A DNA stretch of 64,000 nt from Hyphomicrobiales bacterium (GTDB lineage: Bacteria > Pseudomonadota > Alphaproteobacteria > Rhizobiales > RI-29), in NCBI GenBank assembly GCA_016125495.1, contig WGLQ01000019.1, positions 62,001-126,000 of the forward strand, in the 5' to 3' direction. The notes beneath the pieces were generated by a model, which saw only the letters and a list, made by a program, of their open reading frames with translations, did no database searches and was not told where the DNA came from. Positions 22,158 through 31,950 of the stretch are shown here, in pieces; position 1 is the stretch's first letter; the number at the start of each line of letters is the position of its first letter. A program made the translations under genes and the position numbers.

Positions 22158-22673
22158 CTAGGCGGAACCGTTGGTCGGGTTCGCCGGCTGTTGGGCCGCT
22201 GCCTTGGCGAGATTGCGCTGATAGAGGCTCGTGAAGTCGATCGGGTCGATCAGAAGAGGCGGAAAGCCGCCTTCGCGGGTCAGGTCCGCGGCCAGCCGGC
22301 GGGCGAACGGGAACAGCAGCGCGGGGCACTGGATGAGCAGAACCGGCCGCAGTGCATCGTCCGGGATGTTGGCGAGCTGGAAGGCGCCGGCGTAGATGAA
22401 TTCGAGATGGTAGAGCGTGCCGGCCTGCATCTGGGCGCTGGCGATCACCTGGAGCTGGCTTTCGAAGATGTTCTTTTCAATCGGTCGCGCGTTGACGTTG
22501 ACCTCGACCCGCATCTTGGGTTGCTCGCTGGTCGTCTGCAACGACTTCGGCGCGCCCGGGTTCTCGAACGACAGGTCGCGGATGTACTGTGCGAGCACGC
22601 CGATCTGTGGACGCGTATCGGCACTCGCATCGGCTGAGCCCGGCAATCCGGCTCCTGTGTTCTGGTCGGCCAT
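22158..22673 (-). CDS. secB: Protein-export chaperone SecB
   Basis: SecB is the tetrameric cytosolic chaperone that keeps precursor proteins unfolded and hands them to SecA. The 171-residue protein has IGVLAQYIRDLSFENPGAP, VNVNARPIEKNIFESQLQVIASAQ and LYHLEFIYAGAFQLANIPDDALRPVLLIQCPALLFPFARRL, all hallmark blocks. The tail is Ala/Gln/Asn-rich (AAAQQPANPTNGSA). The ATG at 22673 is preceded by GAGGAACC. Confidence 0.95.
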   Translation of the reverse strand: MADQNTGAGLPGSADASADTRPQIGVLAQYIRDLSFENPGAPKSLQTTSEQPKMRVEVNVNARPIEKNIFESQLQVIASAQMQAGTLYHLEFIYAGAFQLANIPDDALRPVLLIQCPALLFPFARRLAADLTREGGFPPLLIDPIDFTSLYQRNLAKAAAQQPANPTNGSA

Positions 22674-22806
22674 TGGTTCCTCGCCCTCGGGGCCACGGGT
22701 GACCGGCGAGCTAGCATGCGGGCGCGCGCGCCGCAACCGCGCCAGGGGCCATCACACAAGAGGAGCCGGGAGAACGAGCCACCGGCAATCAGGTGGGCGG
22801 ACAGGT

Positions 22807-23433
22807 TCAGGGCTGCTCACCATCACCCGTCGACCATGGGGAGCGAGCCGCGGGTGTTGTTCGGTGGGTTTGCGATGAACCCTTGGCCTCGGGCCCCGAT
22901 GTCGGCGTCACGTCGCGGAATTCGCCGTCGATGACCTTGCCGGGTGACGTGGAGCCGGTGGACGGGCGGGCGTTGTCGGCATTGCTGCGGCCCCGGCTCG
23001 AACCATGGCCGGGCGGCGGGCCCCATGCCTTCTTGCCTTCGGGAGCGCGTGCCGGCGAAAAGGTCGCGATATGCATGCGTTTCGCGAGCCACGTTGTGAT
23101 GCGGCGACCCAGCCACACGCGGACCCAAGGCACGAAAAGGAGCAGCCCGACCGTGTCCGTGACGAAGCCGGGCGTCAGCAGCAGCGCGCCCGCCAAAAGA
23201 ATGCAGACCCCGTCACGGATCGCCTCGACGGGCTCCTGACCCTTGGTGAGCGCCGCATTCGCCTTGCGCAGCACCTCGAGACCCTGCGCGCGCAACAGGA
23301 ACGTGCCCAGCACGGCCGTCAACACCACCAGCGCGATGGTTGCGGGGATGCCGATGAACGAACCAACCTGCAGAAGCAGGGCGATTTCGACGATCGGCAC
23401 GATCACGAAGGCGGCAAGGATCAAGAAGCCCAT
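22807..23433 (-). CDS. fxsA: FxsA-family membrane protein
   Basis: FxsA family members are small inner-membrane proteins; the E. coli one overcomes F exclusion of phage T7 when overproduced. The 208-residue protein has the core ILAAFVIVPIVEIALLLQVGSFIG, TIALVVLTAVLGTFLLRAQG, and a later segment GALLLTPGFVTDTVGLLLFVPWVR. A hydrophilic tail of about 85 residues follows, rich in Pro, Ser and Gly, which is common in alphaproteobacteria. It is divergent from timA across a 223-bp gap, the usual arrangement next to secB. Confidence 0.88.
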   Translation of the reverse strand: MGFLILAAFVIVPIVEIALLLQVGSFIGIPATIALVVLTAVLGTFLLRAQGLEVLRKANAALTKGQEPVEAIRDGVCILLAGALLLTPGFVTDTVGLLLFVPWVRVWLGRRITTWLAKRMHIATFSPARAPEGKKAWGPPPGHGSSRGRSNADNARPSTGSTSPGKVIDGEFRDVTPTSGPEAKGSSQTHRTTPAARSPWSTGDGEQP

Positions 23434-23656
23434 GACTCTCACTGTTTCCGGGTGGTGGCATTGCGCAATCCAACCCGCCATGCCGCAGCAATGCGGTTGG
23501 CTTGACCGTTGCGATCGCCTAGTGTCTCTGAGCCCCAATCTGGCCAATGGATCATGTCACGATGCCCTCGTGGGGGTGGCGCGGCAACAGCCTGATCACA
23601 TATAGGGGCTAAGGCGGCGTCCACCATCCTACCCTCAGTGCGAGAAGACGAGAACG

Positions 23657-24379
23657 ATGAACGGTTCACTCGATATCGGCACTCTGCTGTTCCTGGTGCT
23701 GGCGGTCGTGATTTTCTTGCGCCTGCGCAGTGTGCTCGGGCGGCGAACCGGCAACGAGAGGCCGCCGATCGACCCCTATGCCCCGCGTGAAGCCGCACGG
23801 GCTCCGAGGGATAGTGAAGACAACGTCGTGCCGCTGCCGCGGTCGGGTCAACCCGAACCGCAGGCGACCTATGGGCGCGAAGATACGCCCGAGGATCTCA
23901 TTCGCGATTTCATGCCGAACGGGGGCGCGATCGCCGCCGGGTTGCTGGAGATCGCCAAGTTGGATCGCAGCTTCGAGCCCAAGCATTTCCTGCAAGGCGC
24001 GCGGACTGCCTACGAGCTCATTGTGACCTCGTTCGCCGAGGGCAACCGTAAGATGTTGCGCCAGTTGCTGAGCCCGGAAGTCTTCCAGGGCTTCGACCAG
24101 GCCATCAGCGAGCGCGAGAAGCGTGGTGAGGTGGCGGATACCAACTTCGTCGGGATCAACAAGGCCGATATCGTCGAGGCCGAACTGCGCAATCGAACCG
24201 CGCAGATCACGGTGAAGTTCGTCAGCCAGCTCATCACCGCCATCCGCAATCGGCAGGGCGACGTGGTCGACGGCGATCCGAGCCAGGTGCGCGAAGTGAC
24301 GGATATCTGGACGTTCGCGCGTGACCTCGGTTCACGGGATCCGAACTGGAAGCTGGTCGAGACACAGGCCGCCAATTGA
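23657..24379 (+). CDS. Tim44/TimA domain protein
   Basis: The bacterial relative of mitochondrial Tim44 is an inner-membrane-anchored protein. The 240-residue sequence has an N-terminal transmembrane helix (IGTLLFLVLAVVIFLRLRSVLG), a proline-rich hydrophilic linker, then a Tim44-like domain from about residue 85. That domain includes FDPKHF-like FEPKHFLQGARTAYELIVTSFAEGNRKMLRQLLSPEVF, and it ends DIWTFARDLGSRDPNWKLVETQ. It is followed by mltA and smr in one direction, a very conserved alphaproteobacterial order. Confidence 0.92.
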   Translation: MNGSLDIGTLLFLVLAVVIFLRLRSVLGRRTGNERPPIDPYAPREAARAPRDSEDNVVPLPRSGQPEPQATYGREDTPEDLIRDFMPNGGAIAAGLLEIAKLDRSFEPKHFLQGARTAYELIVTSFAEGNRKMLRQLLSPEVFQGFDQAISEREKRGEVADTNFVGINKADIVEAELRNRTAQITVKFVSQLITAIRNRQGDVVDGDPSQVREVTDIWTFARDLGSRDPNWKLVETQAAN

Positions 24380-24471
24380 CGAGCGCGCCGCCAGTGAGAT
24401 CGGTCACCACGGCGTTGTGTCAGCGGGAGGCCGGGTCCAATGATCGCAAGGTCGAGGGACCCGCCCTAGGG

Positions 24472-25707
24472 ATGTCGGTTTGGCTGGCTGCCTCGCTCCG
24501 CATCGTTCTCGTCGCTGGTTCGATTTTGCAGTTCGGGGTCTCGGAGGCCACTGCCTTGACGAACGAGGAGGCACCCGCCGTTGCCGTGGCGGCCGAGACC
24601 GGACCGCTCGTTCCGGTTGCCTTCAACCAGGTTCGGGGCTGGGACGAGGAGGACCACGCGGAGGCATTCGCGGCGTTCCGGCAAACCTGCCGCTCGGCCG
24701 TCGCGCGCGCAAGACGCGGTGGACCGGCGCTTGGTCGGGGGGTAGCCGCAGGGTTGGCCCGAACCTGCCGGTTGGCGCATTCCGTGTCCGGACGACCGGA
24801 CCGGCGCACCGCGCGGCGGTTCTTCGAAACGCATTTTCGCGCCTATGCCCATGCCTCTGACGCAACAGGTCTCCTTACCGGGTATTACGAGCCGGTTCTG
24901 AGGGCTTCGCGAACGGTGAGCGAACGGTTCCGTTATCCGTTGTTGCGGCGACCGAGCGATCTGATCGACCAGGTGCCGCACACGCTGCGCGGTCACCATG
25001 ACGGCAAGCTGACGGCCGGTCGTTGGTCGGGCGGGTCGATCGTGCCCTATTTCACCCGTCAGGAGATCGAGGAGGGGGCGCTGTCCTCGCGCGGCCTCGA
25101 ATTTTTCTACCTCGAAGACCCGATCGAAGCGTTCGTGCTGCACGTCCAGGGCTCCGGCGCATTGCGCCTCGAAGACGGCAGCGTCGTGCGGGTCCACTAC
25201 GACGGCAAGAACGGCCACCCCTACACGTCGATCGGCGGCCGCATGGTGGCCGAGGGTCATCTCACCCGCGACGAGGTGACGCTGGAGAGCATCGCGAGCT
25301 GGCTCCGAGCGGACCCCGAGCGCGGGCAACGGATGATGTGGGAGAACCGATCCTACATCTTCTTTCGTGAACTCGGTCCTACGGAAGGACGCAAGGGGGC
25401 GCTCGGCGCTCTCGGCGCGCCGCTTTGGACCGGGCGAAGCCTCGCCGTCGATGCCGGGCGGTATGCCCTCGGGTTGCCTATCTTCGTCGCCAGCCAGTCC
25501 CTTCACGATCCGGTCACGCGGGCGCCCTTTGCCAGACTGATGGTCGCGAGCGATGTCGGCTCGGCGATCAAGGGTTGGCAGCGGGGCGATATCTATTGGG
25601 GCAGCGGCGAGGCGGCGGGGCTGCTCGCTGGAACGACGGCCCACCAGGGCCGGTTCGCGATCCTCTATCCCAGGGGAAGCCGGCCCCCGGCACCTCAGCG
25701 GCCATGA
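24472..25707 (+). CDS. mltA: Membrane-bound lytic murein transglycosylase A
   Basis: MltA cleaves peptidoglycan glycan strands to 1,6-anhydro products in the periplasm. The ATG at 24472 begins a plausible signal peptide (MSVWLAASLRIVLVAGSILQ). A TTG at 24376 overlapping the timA stop would add 32 hydrophilic residues and is less likely. Family motifs are LLTGYYEPVL, ARTVSERFRYPLL-type segments, HVQGSGALRLEDG, YDGKNGHPYTSIG, MWENRSYIFF and the catalytic-Asp block SAIKGWQRGDIYWGSGEAAGLLAG. No lipobox is evident. The stop overlaps the smr start (ATGA). Confidence 0.93.
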   Translation: MSVWLAASLRIVLVAGSILQFGVSEATALTNEEAPAVAVAAETGPLVPVAFNQVRGWDEEDHAEAFAAFRQTCRSAVARARRGGPALGRGVAAGLARTCRLAHSVSGRPDRRTARRFFETHFRAYAHASDATGLLTGYYEPVLRASRTVSERFRYPLLRRPSDLIDQVPHTLRGHHDGKLTAGRWSGGSIVPYFTRQEIEEGALSSRGLEFFYLEDPIEAFVLHVQGSGALRLEDGSVVRVHYDGKNGHPYTSIGGRMVAEGHLTRDEVTLESIASWLRADPERGQRMMWENRSYIFFRELGPTEGRKGALGALGAPLWTGRSLAVDAGRYALGLPIFVASQSLHDPVTRAPFARLMVASDVGSAIKGWQRGDIYWGSGEAAGLLAGTTAHQGRFAILYPRGSRPPAPQRP

Positions 25708-26387
25708 CGTCCGGCCGGCGGGAGCGCACGCGAAAGCTCTCGGAGCGCGAGACGGCACTGTGGAGCGAGTTCGTGCGTAGCGTCGCGCCCTTGACGCGAT
25801 CGCATCGGCACGATGGTCCCGAGCCAGGAGCGGACGGGGAACGCCCGATACCGGAATCGAGGCACCATGCTGGCGAGCAACCGGCCGCCACGAGCCCGGC
25901 GCAAGCTTCGGGCGCAAAGCCCGGACCGGCCCGAGAGCGCGAGGCTCGAGTTCGACCCGCCGGCGTCCAGACGACACACGCCACGAACCCAGGACCCAAG
26001 CCGGCTGTCACGCAGCCATTCGATGCGCGCAGTGCCCGCCGCCTCGCGCGCAAGCACCTCGAGATCGACGCCGTGCTCGATCTGCACGGAATGCGCCAGC
26101 AGGAGGCGCACAACGCGCTGCGGCATTTCCTCGGCGAGGCGCATCGCAGGGGCCACCGTTTCGTCAAGGTGATCACGGGCAAGGGCGGACCGGCGGGTGA
26201 GACCGGGGACGTAGGTCGCGGCAGCGGCGCGAGCGAGGTGCGACGCGGCGTGCTGAGGGAAATGGTTCCGCGCTGGCTCGAGGAAGTGGCGCTTCGCCAA
26301 TTCGTCGTCAGCTACACGTCGGCCGGGCGGGCGCATGGCGGCGAGGGCGCGCTCTACATCCACGTTCGCCGGGCGGGCCGCTCCTGA
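25704..26387 (+). CDS. Smr-domain protein (MutS2 C-terminal-like)
   Basis: Smr domains are small DNA- or RNA-cleaving or binding modules first seen at the C-terminus of MutS2. In this 227-residue protein the first 115 residues are hydrophilic, Arg/Pro/Ala-rich and probably disordered. The Smr domain follows: LDLHGMRQQEAHNALRHFLGEAHRRGHRFVKVITGKGG, then RRGVLREMVPRWLEE and a final strand with GGEGALYIHVRR. It is translationally coupled to mltA and converges on hslU. Confidence 0.9.
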   Translation: MTSGRRERTRKLSERETALWSEFVRSVAPLTRSHRHDGPEPGADGERPIPESRHHAGEQPAATSPAQASGAKPGPAREREARVRPAGVQTTHATNPGPKPAVTQPFDARSARRLARKHLEIDAVLDLHGMRQQEAHNALRHFLGEAHRRGHRFVKVITGKGGPAGETGDVGRGSGASEVRRGVLREMVPRWLEEVALRQFVVSYTSAGRAHGGEGALYIHVRRAGRS

Positions 26388-26431
26388 AGGCTGCGGCGGC
26401 CCGGGGAACGTGGAAGCCGAACGCGCCGGCC

Positions 26432-27736
26432 TCAGAGGATGAAGCGCGAGAGATCTGCGTTGCGCGCGAGATCACCGACATTCTTTTCCACGTAGGCGGC
26501 ATCGACCGTGACGCTCTCGCCGTTGCGGTCGGCCGCATCGAAGCTCAGGGCTTCGAGCACGCGCTCGAGCACGGTCATCAGGCGCCGGGCGCCGATATTC
26601 TCCACCGAAGCGTTCACCGCCACCGCGACATCCGCGAGAGCGTCAATTCCATCCTCTGTGAACGTCAGTTCCACGCCTTCGGTGCGCATCAGCGCCGTGT
26701 ACTGCTTGATGAGGCTGGCGCGTGGTTCCGTCAGGATGCGTTTGAAATCCGTCTTGTCGAGGGCACGCAGTTCAACGCGGATTGGGAGCCGGCCCTGCAA
26801 TTCGGGCAGGAGGTCGGAGGGGCGCGAGACGTGGAAGGCGCCGGAGGCGATGAAGAGGATATGATCGGTGCGTACGGGGCCGTGCTTGGTGGCGACGGTG
26901 GTTCCCTCGATCAGCGGGAGGAGATCGCGCTGCACGCCCTCCCGGCTGACATCGCCGACGCGCTCGGAGCGGGCGCAGATCTTGTCGATCTCGTCGAGGA
27001 AGACGATGCCATTGTTCTCCACGGCGCGGATGGCTTCCTGGACGATCTGTTCCTGGTCGACGAGCTTGTCGGACTCCTCGGCGATCAGGACTTTGTAGCT
27101 TTCGGCGACCGACATGCGTCGACGCTTGGTGCGTCCGCCGAGGGCCTTGCCAAGCATGTCGTTGAGGTTCGCCATCCCGATATTGCCGCCGGGCATGCCG
27201 GGAATGTCGAAGCCCCCGAAGGGGTTGCCGCTGTCGACGATCTCGACCTCGATCTGGCGGTCGTCGAACTCCCCGTCGCGCAGGCGCTTGCGGACATGGT
27301 CGCGCGTTCCGCCGCGCGCCTCGGGACCGGCGAGCACCTGGAGGACGCGCTCCTCGGCATTGAGATGCGCCTGGGCCTGCACGCTCTTGCGCTTTTCGTC
27401 GCGCACGAGGCCTATGCCGACCTCCACGAGGTCGCGCACGATCTGCTCGACGTCACGACCGACGTAGCCGACCTCGGTGAATTTGGTCGCCTCGACCTTG
27501 AGGAACGGCGCGCCGGCGAGGCGGGCAAGGCGTCTCGATATCTCCGTTTTGCCGACACCGGTCGGGCCGATCATCAGGATGTTCTTGGGGAGAACCTCCT
27601 CGCGCATCTCGCCTTCGAGCTGCTGGCGGCGCCAGCGGTTGCGCAGCGCGATGGCCACGGCGCGTTTGGCGTCCTTCTGGCCGATGATGTAGCGGTCGAG
27701 CTCGGAGACGATCTCGCGGGGGGAAAAACTGGTCAT
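26432..27736 (-). CDS. hslU: ATP-dependent protease ATPase subunit HslU (ClpY)
   Basis: HslU is the AAA+ unfoldase ring that feeds substrates to HslV. The 434-residue product has [36 protein letters not shown], Walker [16 protein letters not shown], the pore loop and [14 protein letters not shown], and Walker [12 protein letters not shown]. The tail ends DLSRFIL, which docks into HslV. It forms a leftward operon hslV-GNAT-hslU. Confidence 0.97.
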   Translation of the reverse strand: MTSFSPREIVSELDRYIIGQKDAKRAVAIALRNRWRRQQLEGEMREEVLPKNILMIGPTGVGKTEISRRLARLAGAPFLKVEATKFTEVGYVGRDVEQIVRDLVEVGIGLVRDEKRKSVQAQAHLNAEERVLQVLAGPEARGGTRDHVRKRLRDGEFDDRQIEVEIVDSGNPFGGFDIPGMPGGNIGMANLNDMLGKALGGRTKRRRMSVAESYKVLIAEESDKLVDQEQIVQEAIRAVENNGIVFLDEIDKICARSERVGDVSREGVQRDLLPLIEGTTVATKHGPVRTDHILFIASGAFHVSRPSDLLPELQGRLPIRVELRALDKTDFKRILTEPRASLIKQYTALMRTEGVELTFTEDGIDALADVAVAVNASVENIGARRLMTVLERVLEALSFDAADRNGESVTVDAAYVEKNVGDLARNADLSRFIL

Positions 27737-27737
27737 G

Positions 27738-28277
27738 TCAAGCAGGGCTCGCGGTGGGAACGTGTTGCATGATGAGGACGCCGCTGGTGCGACCCTCGAG
27801 GCTGGCTATGGGTGCAAACCCCGCCTTGCGGTAGGCGCGCACGGCGCGGAGGTTTTCGGGGTCGGGGTCGATGAGGACGGTGGTGTGCCCCTCCGCCCGG
27901 AGCATCGCGACGAAGTCGACGAGAGCTGCCGAGCCAATGCCCCGACCGAGATCGGCGGTGTCCGCTATCGAGAGGTCGACGCCGACCGCTTCGGCCGGCA
28001 CGAGGGAAAGCCATGGTTCGCTCACCGTCCAGCCCGCGTCGATCTGGTCGGCGATCGACCAGACCTGGATGTAGCCGACGTCACGGCCGTCGATGGCGAA
28101 TATGAAGGGGCGCGTGCTGTCACGTCCCTCGATCATTTCACGGATATGGGCGACCTCCTCGGCGGGGTCACCCCACCATTGCTGCCAATGCGGCCTGGCG
28201 ATCCATTCGGCGAGCACCGGCAGGTCGCTGGCCGTGACCGGGCGAATGCCGATGTCGTAGGTCGGCTCAGACGTCAC
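27738..28277 (-). CDS. GNAT-family acetyltransferase between hslV and hslU
   Basis: This GCN5-related N-acetyltransferase has 179 residues and resembles AAC(6')-type enzymes. The visible blocks are [25 protein letters not shown], the acetyl-CoA loop [14 protein letters not shown] (RGxGxG/A) and [13 protein letters not shown]. The start is a GTG at 28277 overlapping the hslV stop; the gene ends two bases before the hslU start, so translation is coupled across all three genes. A GNAT gene in this place is common in Hyphomicrobiales. The natural substrate is unknown, and aminoglycoside resistance should not be assumed. Confidence 0.85.
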   Translation of the reverse strand: MTSEPTYDIGIRPVTASDLPVLAEWIARPHWQQWWGDPAEEVAHIREMIEGRDSTRPFIFAIDGRDVGYIQVWSIADQIDAGWTVSEPWLSLVPAEAVGVDLSIADTADLGRGIGSAALVDFVAMLRAEGHTTVLIDPDPENLRAVRAYRKAGFAPIASLEGRTSGVLIMQHVPTASPA

Positions 28278-28845
28278 TTTGGAGGCTTTCGATGACGACG
28301 TTTTCGTTCGTATAGACGCAGATGTCGGCGGCAATCCGCATGGCGCGACGCGCGATCTCCTCGGCATCGTGCGAGCTGTCGATCAGCGCCCTGGCGGCGG
28401 CCAGCGCATAATTGCCGCCCGAGCCGATGCCCATGACGCCGCCGGTCGGCTCCAGCACGTCGCCGGCGCCGGTGAGGACGAGCGTGTCCTTGCGGTCGGC
28501 GACCAGCATCATGGCCTCGAGACGGCGCAGGAATCGATCGGTGCGCCAGTCCTTGGCGAGTTCGACGGAAGCGCGGACCAGTTGGCCGGGATACTGCTCC
28601 AGCTTGGCCTCGAGGCGTTCGAAGAGGGTGAAGGCATCGGCCGTCGCGCCGGCAAAGCCCGCGATGACACTGCCCTTGGCGAGGCTGCGCACCTTGCGGG
28701 CATTGGCCTTGACGATGGTCGGGCCGATGCTGACCTGGCCGTCGCCGGCGATGACGACGTGGCCGGCCTTGCGGACGGTGACAATGGTGGTGGCGTGCCA
28801 GCCCGGCGAACCGGCCCCGGCGATGCTTCGATCGGTGGTTTCCAT
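28267..28845 (-). CDS. hslV: ATP-dependent protease peptidase subunit HslV (ClpQ)
   Basis: HslV is the threonine protease core of the HslUV bacterial proteasome relative. The 192-residue sequence has [59 protein letters not shown] and [16 protein letters not shown]. The catalytic Thr lies about 18 residues in, behind a short N-terminal extension ([18 protein letters not shown]) presumably removed on maturation, as in other rhizobial HslV proteins. It is divergent from hisB with 148 bp between. Confidence 0.96.
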   Translation of the reverse strand: METTDRSIAGAGSPGWHATTIVTVRKAGHVVIAGDGQVSIGPTIVKANARKVRSLAKGSVIAGFAGATADAFTLFERLEAKLEQYPGQLVRASVELAKDWRTDRFLRRLEAMMLVADRKDTLVLTGAGDVLEPTGGVMGIGSGGNYALAAARALIDSSHDAEEIARRAMRIAADICVYTNENVVIESLQSDV

Positions 28846-28993
28846 GTCCGGGAGATATCGGCTGGAGGCGGTCGAGTTCAAGGGGCTGCCCGCAACGCTT
28901 TGCGGGCGGCGCGCGATGCTGCTAGACCGCGCACGATGGCCGTCCGGTGCGACCGGCTGTGGCGTGTGGACGTTCGGACGGGCGAGGTGGACG

Positions 28994-29596
28994 ATGGGTG
29001 CAGCCAGAAGCGCTGAGATCACGCGCAAGACGAGGGAAACCGAGATCGCCTGCAAGATCGATCTCGATGGCAGCGGTCGTTCGAAGATCGAGACCGGGGT
29101 CGGTTTCTTCGATCACATGTTGGACCAGCTCGCGCGCCACGGTCTCATGGACATCGAGCTGACGGCCAAGGGCGATCTCCACATCGACCAGCATCACACG
29201 GTCGAGGATTGCGGCATCGTCCTCGGCCAGGCCTTTGCAAAGGCCCTCGGCGACAAGGCGGGCATCACACGCTATGCCGATGTCCACCTCGTCATGGACG
29301 AGGCGATGACGCGCGTCGCGGTGGATGTCTCCGGCAGGCCCTATCTGGTCTGGGACGTGACCTTCGGGCGCGACAAGATCGGGACCATGGACACCGAGCT
29401 CTTTCGCGAATGGTTCCAGGCCTTCGCGCAGAACGCCGGGATCACGCTGCACGTCGCCAATCTCACCGGTGAGAACAACCACCACATCGCCGAGACGTGC
29501 TTCAAGGGTTTGGCGCGGTGCCTCAGAGCGGCGGTCGCGATCGACGAGCGGCAGGCTGGTCGCGTGCCTTCGACGAAGGGCACGCTCCAGGGTTGA
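28994..29596 (+). CDS. hisB: Imidazoleglycerol-phosphate dehydratase
   Basis: HisB removes water from imidazole glycerol phosphate in histidine synthesis. The 200-residue single-domain protein shows [36 protein letters not shown], the repeat H-x-x-E-x-x-F pattern in [20 protein letters not shown], and a normal C-terminus ending PSTKGTL. The His and Glu residues of the two HHxxE motifs bind manganese. GAGGTGG precedes the ATG at 28994. It is first in the his operon. Confidence 0.96.
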   Translation: MGAARSAEITRKTRETEIACKIDLDGSGRSKIETGVGFFDHMLDQLARHGLMDIELTAKGDLHIDQHHTVEDCGIVLGQAFAKALGDKAGITRYADVHLVMDEAMTRVAVDVSGRPYLVWDVTFGRDKIGTMDTELFREWFQAFAQNAGITLHVANLTGENNHHIAETCFKGLARCLRAAVAIDERQAGRVPSTKGTLQG

Positions 29597-29629
29597 GCGG
29601 GGACGGAACCGGGGCGGGAGGCGGAGCGC

Positions 29630-30109
29630 ATGAAGACGTTCACCGTTTACGAGCCGACCGGCAACGGGCGCGACGCCATGGCGCGGGCCGAGTCCTTCGT
29701 GCTGGTGAGCGAGGGGTTTTCCTGGTTCGCCTTCCTGCTCGCACCGGTCTGGGCGATCGCCAACCGGGCGTGGCTGGTGCTCGTCGGGGTCATCGCGGCG
29801 GCGATCGGGATCGAACTGCTGCTCCAAGCGATCGGTGTCGCCGAATGGGCGCGGGGCTTCGCCGGGCTGTTGGTCAGCCTGCTGATCGGCCTCGAGGCGC
29901 CGAACCTCTTGCGCTGGACCCTCGAGCGCAAGGGCTACCGTGAGGCCGGCATGGTCAGCGGCGCCGACCGGGCGCTGTGCGAGCTGCAGTTCCTCGAGGC
30001 CTGGGCCGCGGGGCTGGAGCGCGGGGGCGCTGGCCGGGAGGATGGTCCGCAGGTGTTCCGTGGCGGCCACGCCAGTGTGACGATCCAAGGCTCCGGGGTG
30101 GCCGGCTGA
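29630..30109 (+). CDS. DUF2628 membrane protein
   Basis: This 159-residue protein belongs to DUF2628, whose function is unknown. It has a cytosolic start ([11 protein letters not shown]) and hydrophobic stretches [36 protein letters not shown] and [19 protein letters not shown], then a soluble tail. DUF2628 genes commonly sit between hisB and hisH in Hyphomicrobiales, which hints at a conserved but unexplained link to the his operon. Its stop codon overlaps the hisH ATG by one base. Confidence 0.85.
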   Translation: MKTFTVYEPTGNGRDAMARAESFVLVSEGFSWFAFLLAPVWAIANRAWLVLVGVIAAAIGIELLLQAIGVAEWARGFAGLLVSLLIGLEAPNLLRWTLERKGYREAGMVSGADRALCELQFLEAWAAGLERGGAGREDGPQVFRGGHASVTIQGSGVAG

Positions 30110-30762
30110 TGGAGCGGGTGGTCATCATCGACTACGGCTCCGGCAACCTTCATTCGGCGGCCAAGGCGTTCGAGCGGGCGGCCCGCGAGAGTGGCGCGGC
30201 GGTTTCCATCGAAGTGAGTGGACGCCCGGATGCGTTGGCGCGGGCCGACCGTGTCGTGCTGCCGGGGGTCGGGGCGTTCGGCGATTGCCGCGCCGGGCTC
30301 GATGCGGTGCCGGAATTGATCGAGACGCTGGAGGCGCGCGTCATCGCGGGCGGGCGGCCTTTCCTCGGCATTTGCGTCGGTATGCAGCTCATGGCGACGC
30401 GCGGGCGTGAACATGGCGAGCACGCCGGGCTCGGCTGGATTGGCGGCGAAGTGGTCGCGATCGAGCCGGCGGACCCGGCGCTCAAGATCCCGCACATGGG
30501 CTGGAACACGCTCACGAGCCTGCGTCAGCATCCGGTGCTCGAGGGCATCGCGACCGGGCCGAACGGGCTCAACGCCTATTTCGTGCACTCGTTCCACATG
30601 CGGGTGGCGGCGCGCGGGGACGTGCTGGCCGAGACCGATTACGGCGGGCCGATCACCGCCATGGTGGCGCGCGACAACCTCGTCGGCACCCAGTTCCACC
30701 CGGAAAAAAGCCAGCGGCTCGGGCTCGCGCTCATCGCGAACTTCCTGCGCTGGCGGGTGTGA
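30109..30762 (+). CDS. hisH: Imidazole glycerol phosphate synthase, glutamine amidotransferase subunit
   Basis: HisH hydrolyses glutamine and channels ammonia to HisF. The 217-residue class I amidotransferase has [11 protein letters not shown], the nucleophile elbow FLGICVGMQ with the catalytic Cys, and the His/Glu pair in [18 protein letters not shown] and [10 protein letters not shown] are further family blocks. It is translationally coupled to DUF2628. A leftward orphan gene separates it from hisA. Confidence 0.96.
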   Translation: MERVVIIDYGSGNLHSAAKAFERAARESGAAVSIEVSGRPDALARADRVVLPGVGAFGDCRAGLDAVPELIETLEARVIAGGRPFLGICVGMQLMATRGREHGEHAGLGWIGGEVVAIEPADPALKIPHMGWNTLTSLRQHPVLEGIATGPNGLNAYFVHSFHMRVAARGDVLAETDYGGPITAMVARDNLVGTQFHPEKSQRLGLALIANFLRWRV

Positions 30763-30784
30763 GGGGGGCTAGGCGACCGCCAAC

Positions 30785-31174
30785 TCAACCGAAGAGGTCG
30801 AGCTGGCCGGGGATCACCCAGCGGCCGGTGCGCCGGTGGCTCTCGAACCGGGTGGTTGCGACGCGCTGCGGATAGAGGGCGGCGAAGATGCGCCGGGCGT
30901 GTTCGTAGCTCGCCGGATGGCGGCGGAACTCGATGATCTCGTAGATGCGGCGGCGGTCGACGTCGTAGCGCTCGGCGAGCCGCTGTTTCGGAAGGCCCAG
31001 CCAATGGGCGATCCAGATCACCACGGCCTGGCGGTAACCGATGCGCCGGCTCGCCCGCTGTATCACCGCCGGTCTCCCGCCAGCTGCCGCGGAGCCAGCC
31101 TCGAACGAGATGCGTTGGTCGCGCGCGGAGCCGCCGATCGGGGTGCCATCATGACCGTTCGCTGCAAGTGACAA
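30785..31174 (-). CDS. Orphan protein with HTH-like segment and C-terminal sliding-clamp-binding motif
   Basis: I do not recognise this family. The 129-residue protein is encoded against the his operon between hisH and hisA. About the first 40 residues are low-complexity. The core [38 protein letters not shown] looks like a helix-turn-helix, and [10 protein letters not shown] follows. The C-terminus is GQLDLFG; QL(S/D)LF is the established consensus for beta-clamp binding by bacterial replication and repair proteins, where it often sits at an exposed terminus. The start is uncertain: TTG at 31174 with GGAG upstream, or GTG at 31066 just before the HTH region. The clamp partner is inferred from the motif only. 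Confidence 0.65.
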   Translation of the reverse strand: MSLAANGHDGTPIGGSARDQRISFEAGSAAAGGRPAVIQRASRRIGYRQAVVIWIAHWLGLPKQRLAERYDVDRRRIYEIIEFRRHPASYEHARRIFAALYPQRVATTRFESHRRTGRWVIPGQLDLFG

Positions 31175-31203
31175 GTGGGGCGCTCCGTGCCAAAGAGCCC
31201 GCC

Positions 31204-31950
31204 ATGAGGCTCTATCCTGCCATAGACTTGAAAGACGGCCAATGTGTGCGCCTGCGCCAGGGCGACATGGCGGCCGCGACCGTGTTCAACGACGATCCGG
31301 CGGCGCAGGCTCGGGACTTCGAGGCGTTGGGTTTCAGCTATCTCCACATCGTCGATCTCAACGGTGCTTTCGCGGGAGCGTCCGTCAATCGGGCGGCGGT
31401 GGAGGCGATCCTCGCCACGGTGACGATGCCGGTGCAACTCGGGGGCGGCATCCGCGACATGGCCGGCATCGAGGGCTGGCTCGAGAAGGGTGTCGCGCGG
31501 GTCATCCTCGGTACCGTCGCGGTGAAGGACCCGGAATTGGTGCGTCAGGCCTGCAAGCGGTTCCCGGGGCGCGTGGCTGTCGGCATCGATGCGAGGGACG
31601 GCTTCGTTGCCGTCGAGGGGTGGGCCGAGGCGAGCACGCTCGGGGCGGTGGAGCTGGCAGCGCGTTTCGCGGATGCGGGGGTCGCCGCTATCATCTACAC
31701 CGACATCGCTCGGGACGGCCTGCTCCGGGGGCTCAACTTCGCGGCGACGGCAACGCTGGCTGCCACCACGCCGATCCCGGTGATCGCCTCGGGTGGGTTC
31801 GCTTCCCTCGCCGACGTCGAAGCGCTGCTGCGTCCGGAAAACGCCAAGCTCGACGGGGCGATCGTCGGGCGCGCGCTCTATGACGGGCGCGTGGACGCGA
31901 GGGTGGCCCTGCGACTGGTGGGGGAGCGAAACCGGGGGAATCACTCATGA
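31204..31950 (+). CDS. hisA: HisA: phosphoribosylformimino-AICAR-phosphate isomerase
   Basis: HisA is the (beta/alpha)8-barrel isomerase that opens the ribose of ProFAR. The 248-residue protein has the catalytic Asp in [15 protein letters not shown], then [13 protein letters not shown] and [14 protein letters not shown]. The second catalytic Asp lies in [13 protein letters not shown], followed by [17 protein letters not shown] and [16 protein letters not shown] overlap couples it to the arginase-like gene. Confidence 0.96.
   Translation: MRLYPAIDLKDGQCVRLRQGDMAAATVFNDDPAAQARDFEALGFSYLHIVDLNGAFAGASVNRAAVEAILATVTMPVQLGGGIRDMAGIEGWLEKGVARVILGTVAVKDPELVRQACKRFPGRVAVGIDARDGFVAVEGWAEASTLGAVELAARFADAGVAAIIYTDIARDGLLRGLNFAATATLAATTPIPVIASGGFASLADVEALLRPENAKLDGAIVGRALYDGRVDARVALRLVGERNRGNHS

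Noticed and set aside
27738-28277. Aminoglycoside-resistance gene (AAC(6')-like)
   Set aside because: The GNAT fold is clear, but the gene is a standard chromosomal member of the hslV-hslU operon, and nothing indicates an aminoglycoside substrate.
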